Shown here: positions 1 to 8,136 of the stretch, one piece after another
Layout of the letters: each line of letters opens with the position of its first letter
Position numbering within the stretch: position 1 is the first letter of the stretch
Source of the DNA: Gallionella sp. UBA6045
Lineage (GTDB): Bacteria > Pseudomonadota > Gammaproteobacteria > Burkholderiales > Gallionellaceae
Direction: 5' to 3'
Length of the DNA stretch: 11,166 bases
Assembly: GCA_002429165.1 (NCBI GenBank)
Contig: DIYV01000202.1
Location: 1-11,166, forward strand
Notes under the pieces: generated by a model
Told to the model about the DNA's origin: nothing
Database searches by the model: none
Seen by the model: the letters and a program-made list of their open reading frames with translations, nothing else
Position numbers and translations under genes: made by a program

Positions 1-1661
1 TCCTCGATGCCGGTCGCGATCGCGAAGATGTTCGGGTCGAAGATGATGTCTTCCGGCGGGAACCCGACCTTGTTCACCAGGATGTCATAGCTGCGCTTGC
101 AGATATCGGTCTTGCGCTGGTAGGTGTCGGCCTGGCCCTGTTCGTCGAACGCCATCACCACCGCTGCCGCGCCGTAGCGGCGTACCAGCGTGGCATAGTG
201 AATAAAATTCTGCTCGCCCTCTTTCAGCGAAATCGAGTTGACGATGGCCTTGCCCTGCACGCATTTCAAGCCCGCCTCGATCACATCCCATTTGGACGAA
301 TCGATCATCAGCGGCACTTTGGATATGTCCGGTTCGGAGGCGACCAGGTTCAGAAACTTCACCATGGCCGCCTGCGAGTCCAGCATCGCTTCGTCCATGT
401 TGATGTCAACCACCTGCGCCCCGCCTTCGACCTGGTTGCGCGCCACATCGAGGGCCTGGGCGTAATCGCCGGAAAGGATCAGCCGCGCGAACATCTTCGA
501 GCCGGTGACGTTGGTACGTTCGCCGACATTGACGAACAGCGTATCGTCGCCGATATTGAACGGCTCCAACCCGGACAGGCGGCACCTGGGTTCGATGTGG
601 GGAATCTTGCGCGGCGGCACATCGCGCAACGCATCGGCGATGGCCTTGATGTGCGCGGGCGTGGTGCCGCAGCAACCGCCCGCGATGTTGAGAAAGCCGC
701 TGGTGCCAAACTCTTTCACCACACCGGCCGTGTATTCCGGGGTCTCGTCGTAGCCCGTTTCCGACAATGGGTTGGGCAGGCCGGCATTGGGGTGCGCGCT
801 GACATACACGCTGGTCACGCGCGACAATTCTTCCAGATAGGGACGCATCAGATCGCCGCCCAATGCGCAATTCAGCCCGATCGACAGCGGCTTGGCATGG
901 CTCAGCGAATTCCAGAACGCCTCGGTGGTCTGGCCGGACAGCGTGCGCCCGGAGGCGTCCGTTATCGTTCCGGAAATCATGATCGGCACGCGCACCTTGT
1001 GCTGTTCGAAATACTGCTCGATCGCGAACAACGCGGCCTTGGCGTTGAGCGTGTCGAAAATGGTTTCCACCATCAGGATGTCCGCGCCGCCGTCGAGCAG
1101 CCCGCGTATCGCCTCGGTATAGCCGCTCACCAGTTCATCAAAGCTGATATTGCGGAAGCCCGGATCGTTCACGTCCGGCGAGATCGAGGCGGTCTTGGTG
1201 GTCGGTCCCAATACACCCGCGACGAAGCGCGGCTTGTCCGGTATCCTGGTCTCGAATTCATCGCACACGCCGCGAGCCAATTTAGCCCCGGCAAAATTCA
1301 GCTCGTAAGCCAGCGCTACCATGTCGTAATCGTCCAGCGATGCCGCGGTGGAATTGAACGTGCAGGTCTCGATGATGTCCGCACCCGCCGCCAGATACTC
1401 CGCGTGTATGCCGCGAACGATGTGCGGCTGGGTCAGCAGCAGCAGGTCGTTGTTGCCTTTGACATCGACAGGGTGATCGGCAAAGCTCCTGCGCTCGACG
1501 TTGCAGTCTGCAAAATCCTTGGGGTAATCACCATACAGCAGCGTGCCGCGATAATGTTCCTCGGTCAGCCTGTAGCGCTGAATCATGGTGCCCATCGCGC
1601 CGTCCAGGATCAGGATGCGCTGTTGCAGGAGTTTTTCGATACGGTGAGGCGTGTGACTCAT
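1..1661 (-). CDS. metH: Cobalamin-dependent methionine synthase, N-terminal part (cut by window start)
   Basis: Cytoplasmic enzyme that moves a methyl group from 5-methyltetrahydrofolate to homocysteine through cobalamin, the last step of methionine synthesis. About 553 codons are visible, roughly 45% of a typical MetH of about 1,230 residues; the reading frame runs off the window edge. The homocysteine domain comes first: ILDGAMGTM near residues 18-26, IETCTFNST near 97-105, and the zinc-binding cysteines in GLNCALGG (C265) and GGCCGT (C330, C331). The pterin-binding domain follows from about residue 360, with [30 protein letters not shown] and [13 protein letters not shown]. The cobalamin and activation domains would lie outside. 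The start is ATG at 1659-1661, with a modest AGGG ribosome site 6 to 7 bases upstream. It follows comM by 54 bases on the same strand, with no terminator seen between them, so it may be co-transcribed. The zinc cysteines and pterin motifs make the call secure. Confidence 0.97.
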   Translation of the reverse strand, partial: MSHTPHRIEKLLQQRILILDGAMGTMIQRYRLTEEHYRGTLLYGDYPKDFADCNVERRSFADHPVDVKGNNDLLLLTQPHIVRGIHAEYLAAGADIIETCTFNSTAASLDDYDMVALAYELNFAGAKLARGVCDEFETRIPDKPRFVAGVLGPTTKTASISPDVNDPGFRNISFDELVSGYTEAIRGLLDGGADILMVETIFDTLNAKAALFAIEQYFEQHKVRVPIMISGTITDASGRTLSGQTTEAFWNSLSHAKPLSIGLNCALGGDLMRPYLEELSRVTSVYVSAHPNAGLPNPLSETGYDETPEYTAGVVKEFGTSGFLNIAGGCCGTTPAHIKAIADALRDVPPRKIPHIEPRCRLSGLEPFNIGDDTLFVNVGERTNVTGSKMFARLILSGDYAQALDVARNQVEGGAQVVDINMDEAMLDSQAAMVKFLNLVASEPDISKVPLMIDSSKWDVIEAGLKCVQGKAIVNSISLKEGEQNFIHYATLVRRYGAAAVVMAFDEQGQADTYQRKTDICKRSYDILVNKVGFPPEDIIFDPNIFAIATGIE

Positions 1662-1715
1662 AATGCCCTGCTCAGATAATGAGCGCGAATTTTACCATGC
1701 GGACATATTTGCGGC

Positions 1716-3206
1716 TCAGAGATTCAGTCTGCGATACTGCACCGCCTCGGCGATATGCCTGGCTGAAATGGTGTTCACACCTTCCATGTCAGCGATGCTG
1801 CGCGCCACCTTGAGCACGCGATGATAGGCGCGTGCAGACAAGTTGAGGCGGCTGATGGCTTGTTGCAACAACGCGATACCTTGTGCGTCGGGCGTGCACA
1901 ACGAATCAATCTCGGTGACTGAAAGTTGCGCGTTGGATTTGTCCTGGCGCGCAAGCTGGCGTTGGCGCGCGATCTCGACGCGCGCCTGTATCTCACTGCT
2001 GGCTTCACCATCCGCCTTTTTGACCAGGTCCTCCTGCGGCACGGCGGGCACTTCGATCTGGATGTCGATACGGTCCAGCAACGGCCCGGAGATCTTGCTG
2101 CGGTAGCGTGATATCTGATCCGGCGTACAGCGGCATTTGCCGTTGTAGTGACCGAGATATCCGCACGGGCAGGGGTTCATCGCGGCGATCAATTGAAATT
2201 GCGCGGGGAAATCGGCGCGGCGCGCGGCGCGGGAAATGGTGATGCGGCCCGATTCCATCGGCTCGCGCAATACTTCCAGCACGCTGCGGTCGAACTCCGG
2301 CAACTCGTCAAGAAACAGCACGCCGTGCAACGCCATGGAGATTTCACCCGGGCGCGGATTGCTGCCTCCGCCGACCAGTGCCACGCCGGAAGCAGTGTGG
2401 TGCGGCGCGCGATATGGGCGCGTCTTCCACTTTACCACATCGAAATTGCCATCCAGCGATTGCAGTGCCGCGCTCTGCAGCGCCTCGGCCTCGGTCATTT
2501 GCGGCAGGATGCCGGGGAAGCGTGCCGCGAGCATGGATTTTCCGGTGCCCGGCGGTCCCATCATCAACACACTGTGCCCGCCTGCGGCGGCGATCTCCAG
2601 CGCACGCTTGGCCTGCGTCTGTCCCTTCACTTCGCGCATGTCCGGATAGTGCGGTGGTATGGTTTGCGGCTGGCTGACATAGGGCGCAATCCGTTCCCGC
2701 CCGGTGAGGTGAGCCGCCACCTGCAACAGCGATCGCGCTGCATACACGGTTGCATCTTCCACCAATGCGGCTTCGGCGGCATTCGCATGCGGGAGGATAA
2801 AGGCGCGGCCGCTGCTCACGGCGCGGTAAGTCATCGCCAGCGCGCCGCGTATCGCGCGCAGTTCGCCGGTCAGCGCGAGTTCCCCGGCAAACTCGTAATC
2901 ATCCAGGTGGTCGGACGGAATCTGTCCGGTCGCAGCGAGTATGCCGAGCGCGATGGGCAGATCGAAGCGCCCGCTTTCCTTGGGCAGGTCGGCGGGAGCA
3001 AGGTTGACGGTGATGCGGCGCGCGGGAAAATCGAACTGGCAGTTTTGCAGTGCGGCGCGCACGCGATCCTTGCTTTCTTTGACTTCGGTTTCCGGCAGAC
3101 CCACGATCGTGAAGTTGGGCAGGCCGTTGGCGATGTGCACCTCGACGGTGACGAGAGCCGCCTCCATGCCCGAAAGTGCGCGGCTATATAGAACCGCGAG
3201 ACTCAT
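1716..3206 (-). CDS. comM: ComM/YifB family AAA+ ATPase (magnesium-chelatase-like)
   Basis: 496 residues, the usual full length for ComM (YifB). Known family role: a hexameric helicase that promotes branch migration of recombination intermediates during natural transformation. The N-terminal ChlI-like domain spans about residues 1-170 (MSLAVLYSRALSGMEA, then NFTIVGLPETEVKESKDRVRAA). The AAA+ core has Walker A GPPGTGKS at 217-224, RAPHH at 267-271 and Walker B VLFLDELPEF at 296-305. A four-cysteine segment typical of the family, NPCPCGY followed by KCRC, lies at 344-360. The C-terminal helical lid contains SARAYHRVLKVARSIAD near 457. The start codon lies only 2 bases after the ubiK stop and no good ribosome site of its own is visible, so translation is probably coupled to ubiK. 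It is intact. Many non-transformable bacteria also keep this gene, so it does not prove competence. Confidence 0.96.
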   Translation of the reverse strand: MSLAVLYSRALSGMEAALVTVEVHIANGLPNFTIVGLPETEVKESKDRVRAALQNCQFDFPARRITVNLAPADLPKESGRFDLPIALGILAATGQIPSDHLDDYEFAGELALTGELRAIRGALAMTYRAVSSGRAFILPHANAAEAALVEDATVYAARSLLQVAAHLTGRERIAPYVSQPQTIPPHYPDMREVKGQTQAKRALEIAAAGGHSVLMMGPPGTGKSMLAARFPGILPQMTEAEALQSAALQSLDGNFDVVKWKTRPYRAPHHTASGVALVGGGSNPRPGEISMALHGVLFLDELPEFDRSVLEVLREPMESGRITISRAARRADFPAQFQLIAAMNPCPCGYLGHYNGKCRCTPDQISRYRSKISGPLLDRIDIQIEVPAVPQEDLVKKADGEASSEIQARVEIARQRQLARQDKSNAQLSVTEIDSLCTPDAQGIALLQQAISRLNLSARAYHRVLKVARSIADMEGVNTISARHIAEAVQYRRLNL

Positions 3207-3208
3207 GC

Positions 3209-3457
3209 TTATGAGGGGGTTTTGTTGCGTTGTGCTTCCAGCTCCACGACACGCGCTTCCAGTTCGGTCAGCTTTTCACGGGTACGCGCCAGCACCTGGG
3301 CCTGCACATCGAATTCTTCCCGGGTCACCAGATCGAGTTTGGCAAAACCCTGTGCGAGCAGGGCACGGAAGTTTTTTTCGATGTCTTTGGCGGGACTGCT
3401 GTTGGCGGCCTCGCTTAACTTGGCTGAAATATCTTCAAAAATCTTTGCGTTCAGCAT
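3209..3457 (-). CDS. ubiK: UbiK (YqiC/BMFP) ubiquinone-biosynthesis accessory factor
   Basis: 82-residue protein of the BMFP family. UbiK in Escherichia coli is needed for efficient aerobic ubiquinone synthesis, acting as an accessory factor for UbiJ and the Ubi complex. The sequence starts MLNAKIFEDISAKLSEA, then KDIEKNFRALLAQGFAKLDLVTREEFDVQAQVL, the conserved core. It ends in a charged heptad-like helix (LTELEARVVELEAQR), matching the C-terminal coiled coil of the family. ATG at 3455-3457 is preceded by a good GGAG site 6 to 7 bases upstream. It is the first gene of the leftward unit and is followed after 2 bases by comM; this pairing is common in betaproteobacteria. A likely extended -10 promoter lies about 33 bases upstream of the start codon. 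Confidence 0.92.
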   Translation of the reverse strand: MLNAKIFEDISAKLSEAANSSPAKDIEKNFRALLAQGFAKLDLVTREEFDVQAQVLARTREKLTELEARVVELEAQRNKTPS

Positions 3458-3489
3458 GGTGTTACTCCAATGGATTTGTAATGCCGGTC

Positions 3490-3498
3490 AGTGTAGCA
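3490..3498 (-). promoter_or_regulatory. Probable extended -10 promoter for ubiK-comM(-metH)
   Basis: On the minus strand the sequence reads TGCTACACT, an extended -10 element (TGn plus TACACT, 4 of 6 to TATAAT). The expected -35 position holds only a weak match (TTCCTG). Transcription would start near 3483, about 25 bases before the ubiK start codon. No other housekeeping-type promoter is as good in the 3458-3540 region. Inference from sequence only. Confidence 0.45.
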
Positions 3499-3521
3499 AA
3501 ATTCGCCATACCAGGAAGCTT

Positions 3522-3542
3522 CAGCGCGATAACTGCGCGCTG
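3522..3542. repeat. 7-bp perfect inverted repeat in the divergent control region
   Basis: CAGCGCG and CGCGCTG are exact reverse complements separated by 7 bases (ATAACTG). The dyad ends at the first base of the NtrC-like site and lies about 40-60 bases upstream of the probable ubiK start point. It could be an operator or a chance GC-rich dyad; there is no T tract to make it a terminator. Confidence 0.4.
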
Positions 3543-3556
3543 CACCCAGACGGTGC
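3542..3556. promoter_or_regulatory. NtrC binding site (upstream activator site 1)
   Basis: GCACC-CAGAC-GGTGC is a perfect match to the NtrC dyad core GCACC-N5-GGTGC. Its centre (3549) is about 128 bases upstream of the start point predicted from the sigma-54 promoter at 3651-3666, the range used by glnA enhancers. The next, weaker half-site (GGTGC at 3583-3587) is centred 31 bases downstream. Confidence 0.8.
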
Positions 3557-3572
3557 GCCATGATTTCAGCAT

Positions 3573-3587
3573 GCCAGCAATTGGTGC
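3573..3587. promoter_or_regulatory. Possible second, degenerate NtrC site
   Basis: The right half GGTGC (3583-3587) is perfect; the left half GCCAG matches GCACC at only two of five positions. Its centre is 31 bases from the perfect site, about three helical turns, so NtrC dimers on the two would lie on the same face of the DNA. It is supported mainly by this spacing. Confidence 0.45.
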
Positions 3588-3615
3588 GCAGATATATTGC
3601 GGTCGTCAGAAGGAA

Positions 3616-3628
3616 TAATTAATTGATT
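3616..3628 (-). promoter_or_regulatory. IHF binding core
   Basis: On the minus strand AATCAATTAATTA matches the IHF core WATCAA-N4-TTR exactly, within a very AT-rich stretch (3611-3648). It lies between the NtrC sites and the sigma-54 promoter, where a DNA bend would bring the enhancer to the polymerase. Confidence 0.6.
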
Positions 3629-3650
3629 GTTTATTATTGATAAATATCTT

Positions 3651-3666
3651 TGGCACGCATTCTGCT
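3651..3666 (+). promoter_or_regulatory. Sigma-54 (RpoN) promoter of the TIGR02001-glnK-amtB operon
   Basis: TGGCAC-GCATT-CTGCT matches the -24/-12 consensus TGGCAC-N5-TTGCW with one change. The invariant GG (3652-3653) and GC (3664-3665) are exactly 10 bases apart. The start point is predicted near 3677, giving a leader of about 50 bases. The NtrC and IHF sites upstream strengthen the call. Confidence 0.85.
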
Positions 3667-3727
3667 GTTAGTCACGTGCGGATTCAATGTCATCCCGCTT
3701 TCTAACTTAACCATAAAGGAACACATC

Positions 3728-4895
<1,168 letters not shown>

Positions 4896-4905
4896 GGAGA
4901 AACAC

Positions 4906-6294
4906 ATGAAAAAATTATTTGCACTCTTTACGCTGTTGGCTATGTTGTCTGGCATGTCTGCCATGGTCTATGCCGATGATGCCGCTCCGGCAACTGCTGC
5001 TCCGGCTACGACCATGGCTCCTGCTGCAGCTCCGGCAGCCCCTGCACCCGCTCCTGTCGCCGCTGCGCCTAAATTGGATAGCGGTGATACCGCGTGGATG
5101 CTAACTTCGACCGCTTTGGTGCTGTTGATGACCATTCCCGGCCTGGCACTGTTCTACGGCGGCATGGTTCGCAAGAAGAATGTCCTGGATACCATGATGC
5201 AAAGCTTTGCCATCACAGCTCTGGTTACCGTGATATGGATGGTGGCGGGTTATAGCATCGCCTTCGATACCACGGGTATGGCGAAGGGGGTGACCAACTT
5301 CTATTCCTTCTTTGGCAGTCTGAACAAGTTATTTTTATCGGGCGTTAACATGGATAGTCTGACAGGCACGATACCGGAAACGGTGTTCATGACCTTCCAG
5401 ATGACTTTTGCGATCATCACTCCGGCGCTGATCACCGGCGCTTTTGCCGACCGCATGAAGTTCTCCACGATGTTGGTGTTCATGGCACTGTGGTCCTTGC
5501 TGGTTTATTCGCCGATCGCGCACATGGTTTGGTCCGGTGACGGTGGATTCCTGTGGGATATGGGCGTGCTGGACTTCGCCGGCGGTACTGTGGTGCATAT
5601 CAACGCCGGTGTGGCAGGCCTGGTTACTGCCCTGGTGCTTGGCCCTCGTCTGGGCTACGGCAAGGAACCCATGGCTCCGCATAACCTCGTGTTGACCGTG
5701 ATTGGTGCGGCGTTGTTGTGGGTGGGTTGGTTCGGCTTCAACGCGGGTTCCGCTGTTGCGTCCGGCGGTCGTGCCGGTATGGCCATGGCTGTTACCCAGA
5801 TCGCTACCGCCGCTGCAGCCCTTGGCTGGATGTCCGCTGAGTGGATCTTCAAGGGCAAACCCAGCGTGCTGGGCATCGCCTCCGGTGCTGTCGCCGGCCT
5901 GGTTGCGATCACTCCCGCTTCCGGTTTTGTCGGACCCGTGGGCTCGCTGGTCATCGGTCTTGCGGCTGGCGTGATCTGCTTCTGGGCAGCTACTTCGCTG
6001 AAGCACATGATCGGCTACGATGATTCGCTGGATGCATTCGGCGTACACGCCATCGGCGGTATCGTTGGTGCGTTGCTTACCGGCCTCTTTGCGGTGGAAT
6101 CCATCGGCGGAACGGCCGGCAGTATGGGTCAGCTGTTCATCCAGGCCAAAGGTGTGGCAATCACCATCGCATACACCGCCGTGATGACATACATCATCCT
6201 CAAGGTGCTGGATATGGTTATGGGTCTGCGCGTTACCGAAGAACAGGAACGCGAAGGTCTGGACATCGCCCTGCACGGAGAGCGTGTGGAATAA
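4906..6294 (+). CDS. amtB: Ammonium channel AmtB
   Basis: 462-residue inner-membrane ammonium transporter. The signal peptide MKKLFALFTLLAMLSGMSAMVYA is followed by an unusually Ala/Pro-rich periplasmic segment (residues about 25-56) before the first core helix. Core features: PGLALFYGGMVRKKN near 78-92, ADRMKFS near 181-187, HMVW at 206-209, LDFAGGTVVHINAG with the conserved Asp223 and pore His231, GWFGFNAGSA near 274-283, and FGVHAIGGIVG with the second pore His381. The C-terminal tail MGLRVTEEQEREGLDIALHGE is the conserved cytoplasmic element that contacts GlnK. ATG at 4906 is chosen because AAGGAGA (4894-4900), overlapping the glnK stop, is ideally placed; an in-frame extension back into glnK has no support. 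Co-transcribed with glnK, and ended by hairpins at 6306-6405. All pore residues I can check are present. Confidence 0.97.
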   Translation: MKKLFALFTLLAMLSGMSAMVYADDAAPATAAPATTMAPAAAPAAPAPAPVAAAPKLDSGDTAWMLTSTALVLLMTIPGLALFYGGMVRKKNVLDTMMQSFAITALVTVIWMVAGYSIAFDTTGMAKGVTNFYSFFGSLNKLFLSGVNMDSLTGTIPETVFMTFQMTFAIITPALITGAFADRMKFSTMLVFMALWSLLVYSPIAHMVWSGDGGFLWDMGVLDFAGGTVVHINAGVAGLVTALVLGPRLGYGKEPMAPHNLVLTVIGAALLWVGWFGFNAGSAVASGGRAGMAMAVTQIATAAAALGWMSAEWIFKGKPSVLGIASGAVAGLVAITPASGFVGPVGSLVIGLAAGVICFWAATSLKHMIGYDDSLDAFGVHAIGGIVGALLTGLFAVESIGGTAGSMGQLFIQAKGVAITIAYTAVMTYIILKVLDMVMGLRVTEEQEREGLDIALHGERVE

Positions 6295-6305
6295 CTTAAC
6301 GAAGC

Positions 6306-6332
6306 CAAACGGGTACCGCAGGTGCCCGTTTG
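6306..6332 (+). other. Hairpin just after amtB
   Basis: CAAACGGGTACC pairs with GGTGCCCGTTTG through 12 base pairs, one of them G-U, around a 3-base loop. It begins 12 bases after the amtB stop. No T run follows, so it is more likely an RNA-stabilising 3' structure than a terminator. Its right arm shares GGTGCCC with the terminator at 6378-6397. Confidence 0.7.
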
Positions 6333-6356
6333 CGATCTCCAAGATAGAAAACTCCC

Positions 6357-6373
6357 CGAAGCGCAACGCTTCG
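6357..6373 (+). other. Second hairpin after amtB
   Basis: CGAAGCG and CGCTTCG form a perfect 7-bp stem with a CAA loop, lying 4 bases before the intrinsic terminator. There is no T tract of its own. Confidence 0.65.
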
Positions 6374-6377
6374 ATTC

Positions 6378-6405
6378 AGGGCACCGTAAGGTGCCCTCTT
6401 TTTTT
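6378..6405 (+). terminator. Intrinsic terminator of the glnK-amtB operon
   Basis: AGGGCACC-GTAA-GGTGCCCT is a perfect 8-bp stem with a GNRA-like tetraloop, followed by CTTTTTTT. A textbook Rho-independent terminator on the plus strand. Confidence 0.93.
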
Positions 6406-6579
6406 AACTTTGGAAAGCAGTTGTCGTGATTACAGCCTAGCAAGTGAATTTAAGCCGGACTGCCAGCTTTTCGCACGAAGCCCGTTGATTAAGGACTCCT
6501 TGTCGCGCGAGACCGGCAGATAGTTTGCGCTATACATTTAAACTTTGCGAGCATAGAAGTCGCGAGGAAATAGTGCAAT

Positions 6580-6608
6580 TTGACTGTTCCATTGCCGTGC
6601 AAAAGAAT
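6580..6608 (+). promoter_or_regulatory. Candidate sigma-70 promoter inside the gene-free stretch
   Basis: TTGACT (5 of 6 to the -35 consensus), 17 bases, then AAGAAT (4 of 6 to the -10). Spacing is ideal but the -10 is weak. It would start a transcript near 6615 that reads into the structured segment 6629-6724. No gene is recognised downstream on this strand. Confidence 0.25.
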
Positions 6609-6850
6609 CGCTGGGAGACACTTCGGAGAAAGGGAGCAGCCGACTCAGATACCGCGAGTTGTGTATCCCGAAGGGTCAACATCAGTGCCACACTCCCTGC
6701 GCTGATTGATTCCCCGGCGGGGAAGTGGTTGCTTGTCTGGATTGGGGTTGGCTATGATATTTCTGCGGCAGGAAAGCTTACGCAATCACGGGCATTGCAT
6801 AAACAAATGTAACGTTCCGTACACCATCCAGTCTGGCATCGGATGCTGGA

Positions 6851-6873
6851 TTCCTGGATCAGAAATCCTGGAA
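6851..6873. repeat. Imperfect inverted repeat downstream of the HU gene
   Basis: TTCCTGGAT and ATCCTGGAA are reverse complements at 8 of 9 positions, separated by CAGAA. Just upstream, ATCCAG and CTGGAT flank a further small dyad (GCATC-G-GATGC). The cluster resembles a decayed REP-type element between convergent units, but only one copy is visible here. Confidence 0.45.
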
Positions 6874-6932
6874 TTCGAGGATAGGATGACTATTGCCGGT
6901 GGTGACTAACTCTACCAAAAAACATCGTCCGG

Positions 6933-7217
6933 TTACTTCACGACGCCATTCAGCGAGGCCTTTAGTCTGGCTCCAGGCTTGAAAGCAGGAACCCTGGTTG
7001 CTTTGAGCGCCAGTGTTTGTCCTGTTTTTGGATTGCGGCCGATGCGTGCAGAACGCTCGCGTACATCGAAGATACCGAAACCCTTCAAATTGATTTTCCC
7101 GCCCTTCTCCAGGGTGTCGCTGATGATCTCGATCAGCGCCAGAACGTTCTGATCCGCCTCCGCTTTGGTGCTTCCTGTTTTGGCAGCCAATACGGCGATG
7201 AGTTCTTTTCTGTTCAT
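6933..7217 (-). CDS. HU-family DNA-binding protein
   Basis: 94-residue histone-like protein of the HU/IHF family, which bends and compacts DNA as a dimer. It opens MNRKELIAVLAAKTGSTKAEADQNVLALIEIISDTLEKGG (helical body), then INLKGFGIFDVRERSARIGRNPKTGQTLALKATRVPAFKPGARLKASLN. The GRNPKTG segment is the tip of the DNA-inserting arm with its conserved proline, and the VPAFKPG motif is standard. ATG at 7215-7217 is preferred because GGGG lies 6 bases upstream; a TTG four codons earlier lies in that ribosome site and is rejected. It reads as HU rather than IHF subunit by its overall motif, but HupA/HupB-type naming cannot be settled here. It is on the same strand as the cNMP-domain gene, 131 bases downstream of it. 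A six-T run lies at 6917-6922 without a convincing stem, so termination is unclear. Confidence 0.93.
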   Translation of the reverse strand: MNRKELIAVLAAKTGSTKAEADQNVLALIEIISDTLEKGGKINLKGFGIFDVRERSARIGRNPKTGQTLALKATRVPAFKPGARLKASLNGVVK

Positions 7218-7348
7218 GTTTAACCCCAATTAAAAAGTGGCTGTGCTATGCGGTGCTAAAGTTTGCCTTCCGGATTTTCAAGGGTGTTACAGTGGTTTGC
7301 CTGATACGGGAGACAGGTTTTCAGTGGCTGAATGATTAATGGAAGTTG

Positions 7349-7912
7349 TCAGTAACGGCCGTTAATACGATAAACATAATTAGTCAGTTCTATATTCTCG
7401 GCATTCTTGCGCCTCGCCACACCGTGTACATGTTGTATCAAATTGCGCATCACGCAATAGACGATGGATGGGTGCGTATGCAGCAAAGATTCCAGCCTGG
7501 AACGTTGCAATAACAGGACAGCACTTTTCCTCAGGACTGTTATCCGGGCACTGATGTCCACGATGTTGCCGCCAATAAAGCTGATGATTCTGGCCAAGTC
7601 GCCCGGCGCCTTGAGATGAAGCAACACCGATTCGTTACCCACCATTGCATTGACTTCGACGTCCCCTTCAACCAGGATCATCAGGGCATCTTTTAATGAG
7701 TCGTCCAGTTCGGCAACCAGTTCGCCGACCTCGAAATACTGAATGGTGAAAAGACTGGCAAACACATTGACTTCAAAGTCACGTAAATTCTCCACCAGCC
7801 TGCTGTTGTGCAGCGCCCTCAGAATCAATTCATCCGGGATCATCAAATAGTCCATAGTGCGCATAGCTGCGAGAGCATGACTATACTGCATATCAGTCTG
7901 GTTAATTTCCAT
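7349..7912 (-). CDS. Crp-like cyclic-nucleotide-binding-domain protein without DNA-binding domain
   Basis: About 187 residues, mostly a single cNMP-binding fold. Beta-barrel segments include FTIQYFEVGELVAELDDSLKDALMILVEGDVEV (about 55-87) and LLHLKAPGDLARIISFIGG (97-115). These are followed by SARITVLRKSAVLLLQRSRLESLLHTHPSIVYCVMRNLIQHV, the family's last strands and C-helix. The phosphate-binding cassette is atypical: after PGD the usual GE-A-L and R-(S/A)-A are missing, so binding of cAMP or c-di-GMP is doubtful. There is no helix-turn-helix; only about 24 residues follow the C-helix, so it is not a Crp/Fnr regulator. Start: ATG at 7910-7912 has GGAT 7 bases upstream; longer starts up to 7963 have no ribosome site. 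It may act as a stand-alone sensor or be a degenerate regulator. The function is unknown. Confidence 0.75.
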   Translation of the reverse strand: MEINQTDMQYSHALAAMRTMDYLMIPDELILRALHNSRLVENLRDFEVNVFASLFTIQYFEVGELVAELDDSLKDALMILVEGDVEVNAMVGNESVLLHLKAPGDLARIISFIGGNIVDISARITVLRKSAVLLLQRSRLESLLHTHPSIVYCVMRNLIQHVHGVARRKNAENIELTNYVYRINGRY

Positions 7913-7984
7913 GATGTTCATCCAAATAATTTGTAGTTTGAAATAAATATTTTCACTAATCATTAGGGCTGGATTCGACCATAT

Positions 7985-8077
7985 TTATCTCAATACCCAG
8001 CTCACCGCAGCAAGTAAAAAAACAGCAATCAAGCGCAGCAATTCGAACGATAAATTTTTGAACTTGCGCTTCGGCAT
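7985..8077 (-). CDS. Possible 30-residue membrane peptide
   Basis: ATG at 8075-8077 opens a 30-codon frame: a basic start (MPKRKFKN) and then a hydrophobic helix LLRLIAVFLLAAVSWVL ending in Arg. That is the layout of a small inner-membrane protein with a cytoplasmic N-terminus. It is on the same strand as the cNMP-domain gene and ends about 70 bases before that gene's start, so it may be a leader or partner. The ribosome site is poor (GGGG about 11 bases upstream; an AAGG is too close), and short frames like this occur by chance. No homology is claimed. Confidence 0.25.
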   Translation of the reverse strand: MPKRKFKNLSFELLRLIAVFLLAAVSWVLR

Positions 8078-8136
8078 GCCTTGGTTATTCCCCACGAAAA
8101 GTCTGTAAATGCCTTGTCTCTGCCAACCCTGAAATA

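Larger units (their letters stand above)
6406..6932. other. Long stretch with no supportable gene
   Basis: About 530 bases between the amtB terminator and the end of the HU gene. A plus-strand frame from 6525 to 6812 (95 codons, TTG start) is open, and its part reading HRSREEIVQFDCS faintly recalls the middle of small secreted 'surface-adhesin E'-like proteins. It has no ribosome site, no signal peptide and no clear domain, so I do not call it; it could be a gene remnant. The stretch also holds a candidate promoter (6580-6608), a structured segment (6629-6682), a small GC hairpin (TTCCCC-GGC-GGGGAA, 6710-6724) and an imperfect inverted repeat (6851-6873). A small RNA is possible but unproven. 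Confidence 0.6.

Noticed and set aside
198..1679. 493-codon open frame on the plus strand
   Set aside because: It lies wholly antisense to metH, whose protein carries all catalytic motifs; the translation is Arg/His/Gln-rich with no domain, a typical shadow of a GC-rich gene.
1669..1684. GCTCA/TGAGC dyad between comM and metH considered as a terminator or riboswitch piece
   Set aside because: Only 5 bp with no T run, and the 54-base gap is too short for a SAM or cobalamin riboswitch.
2148..3191. 347-codon open frame on the plus strand
   Set aside because: Antisense to comM, which has intact Walker motifs and normal length; no ribosome site or recognisable domain.
5335..6366. 343-codon open frame on the minus strand
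   Set aside because: Antisense to amtB; His/Gln/Asp-rich translation without a domain, and it would begin between two amtB 3' hairpins.
7353..7364. 12-base perfect palindrome TAACGGCCGTTA
   Set aside because: It lies within the last codons of the cNMP-domain gene, has no spacer or T run, and is most simply explained by coding sequence.
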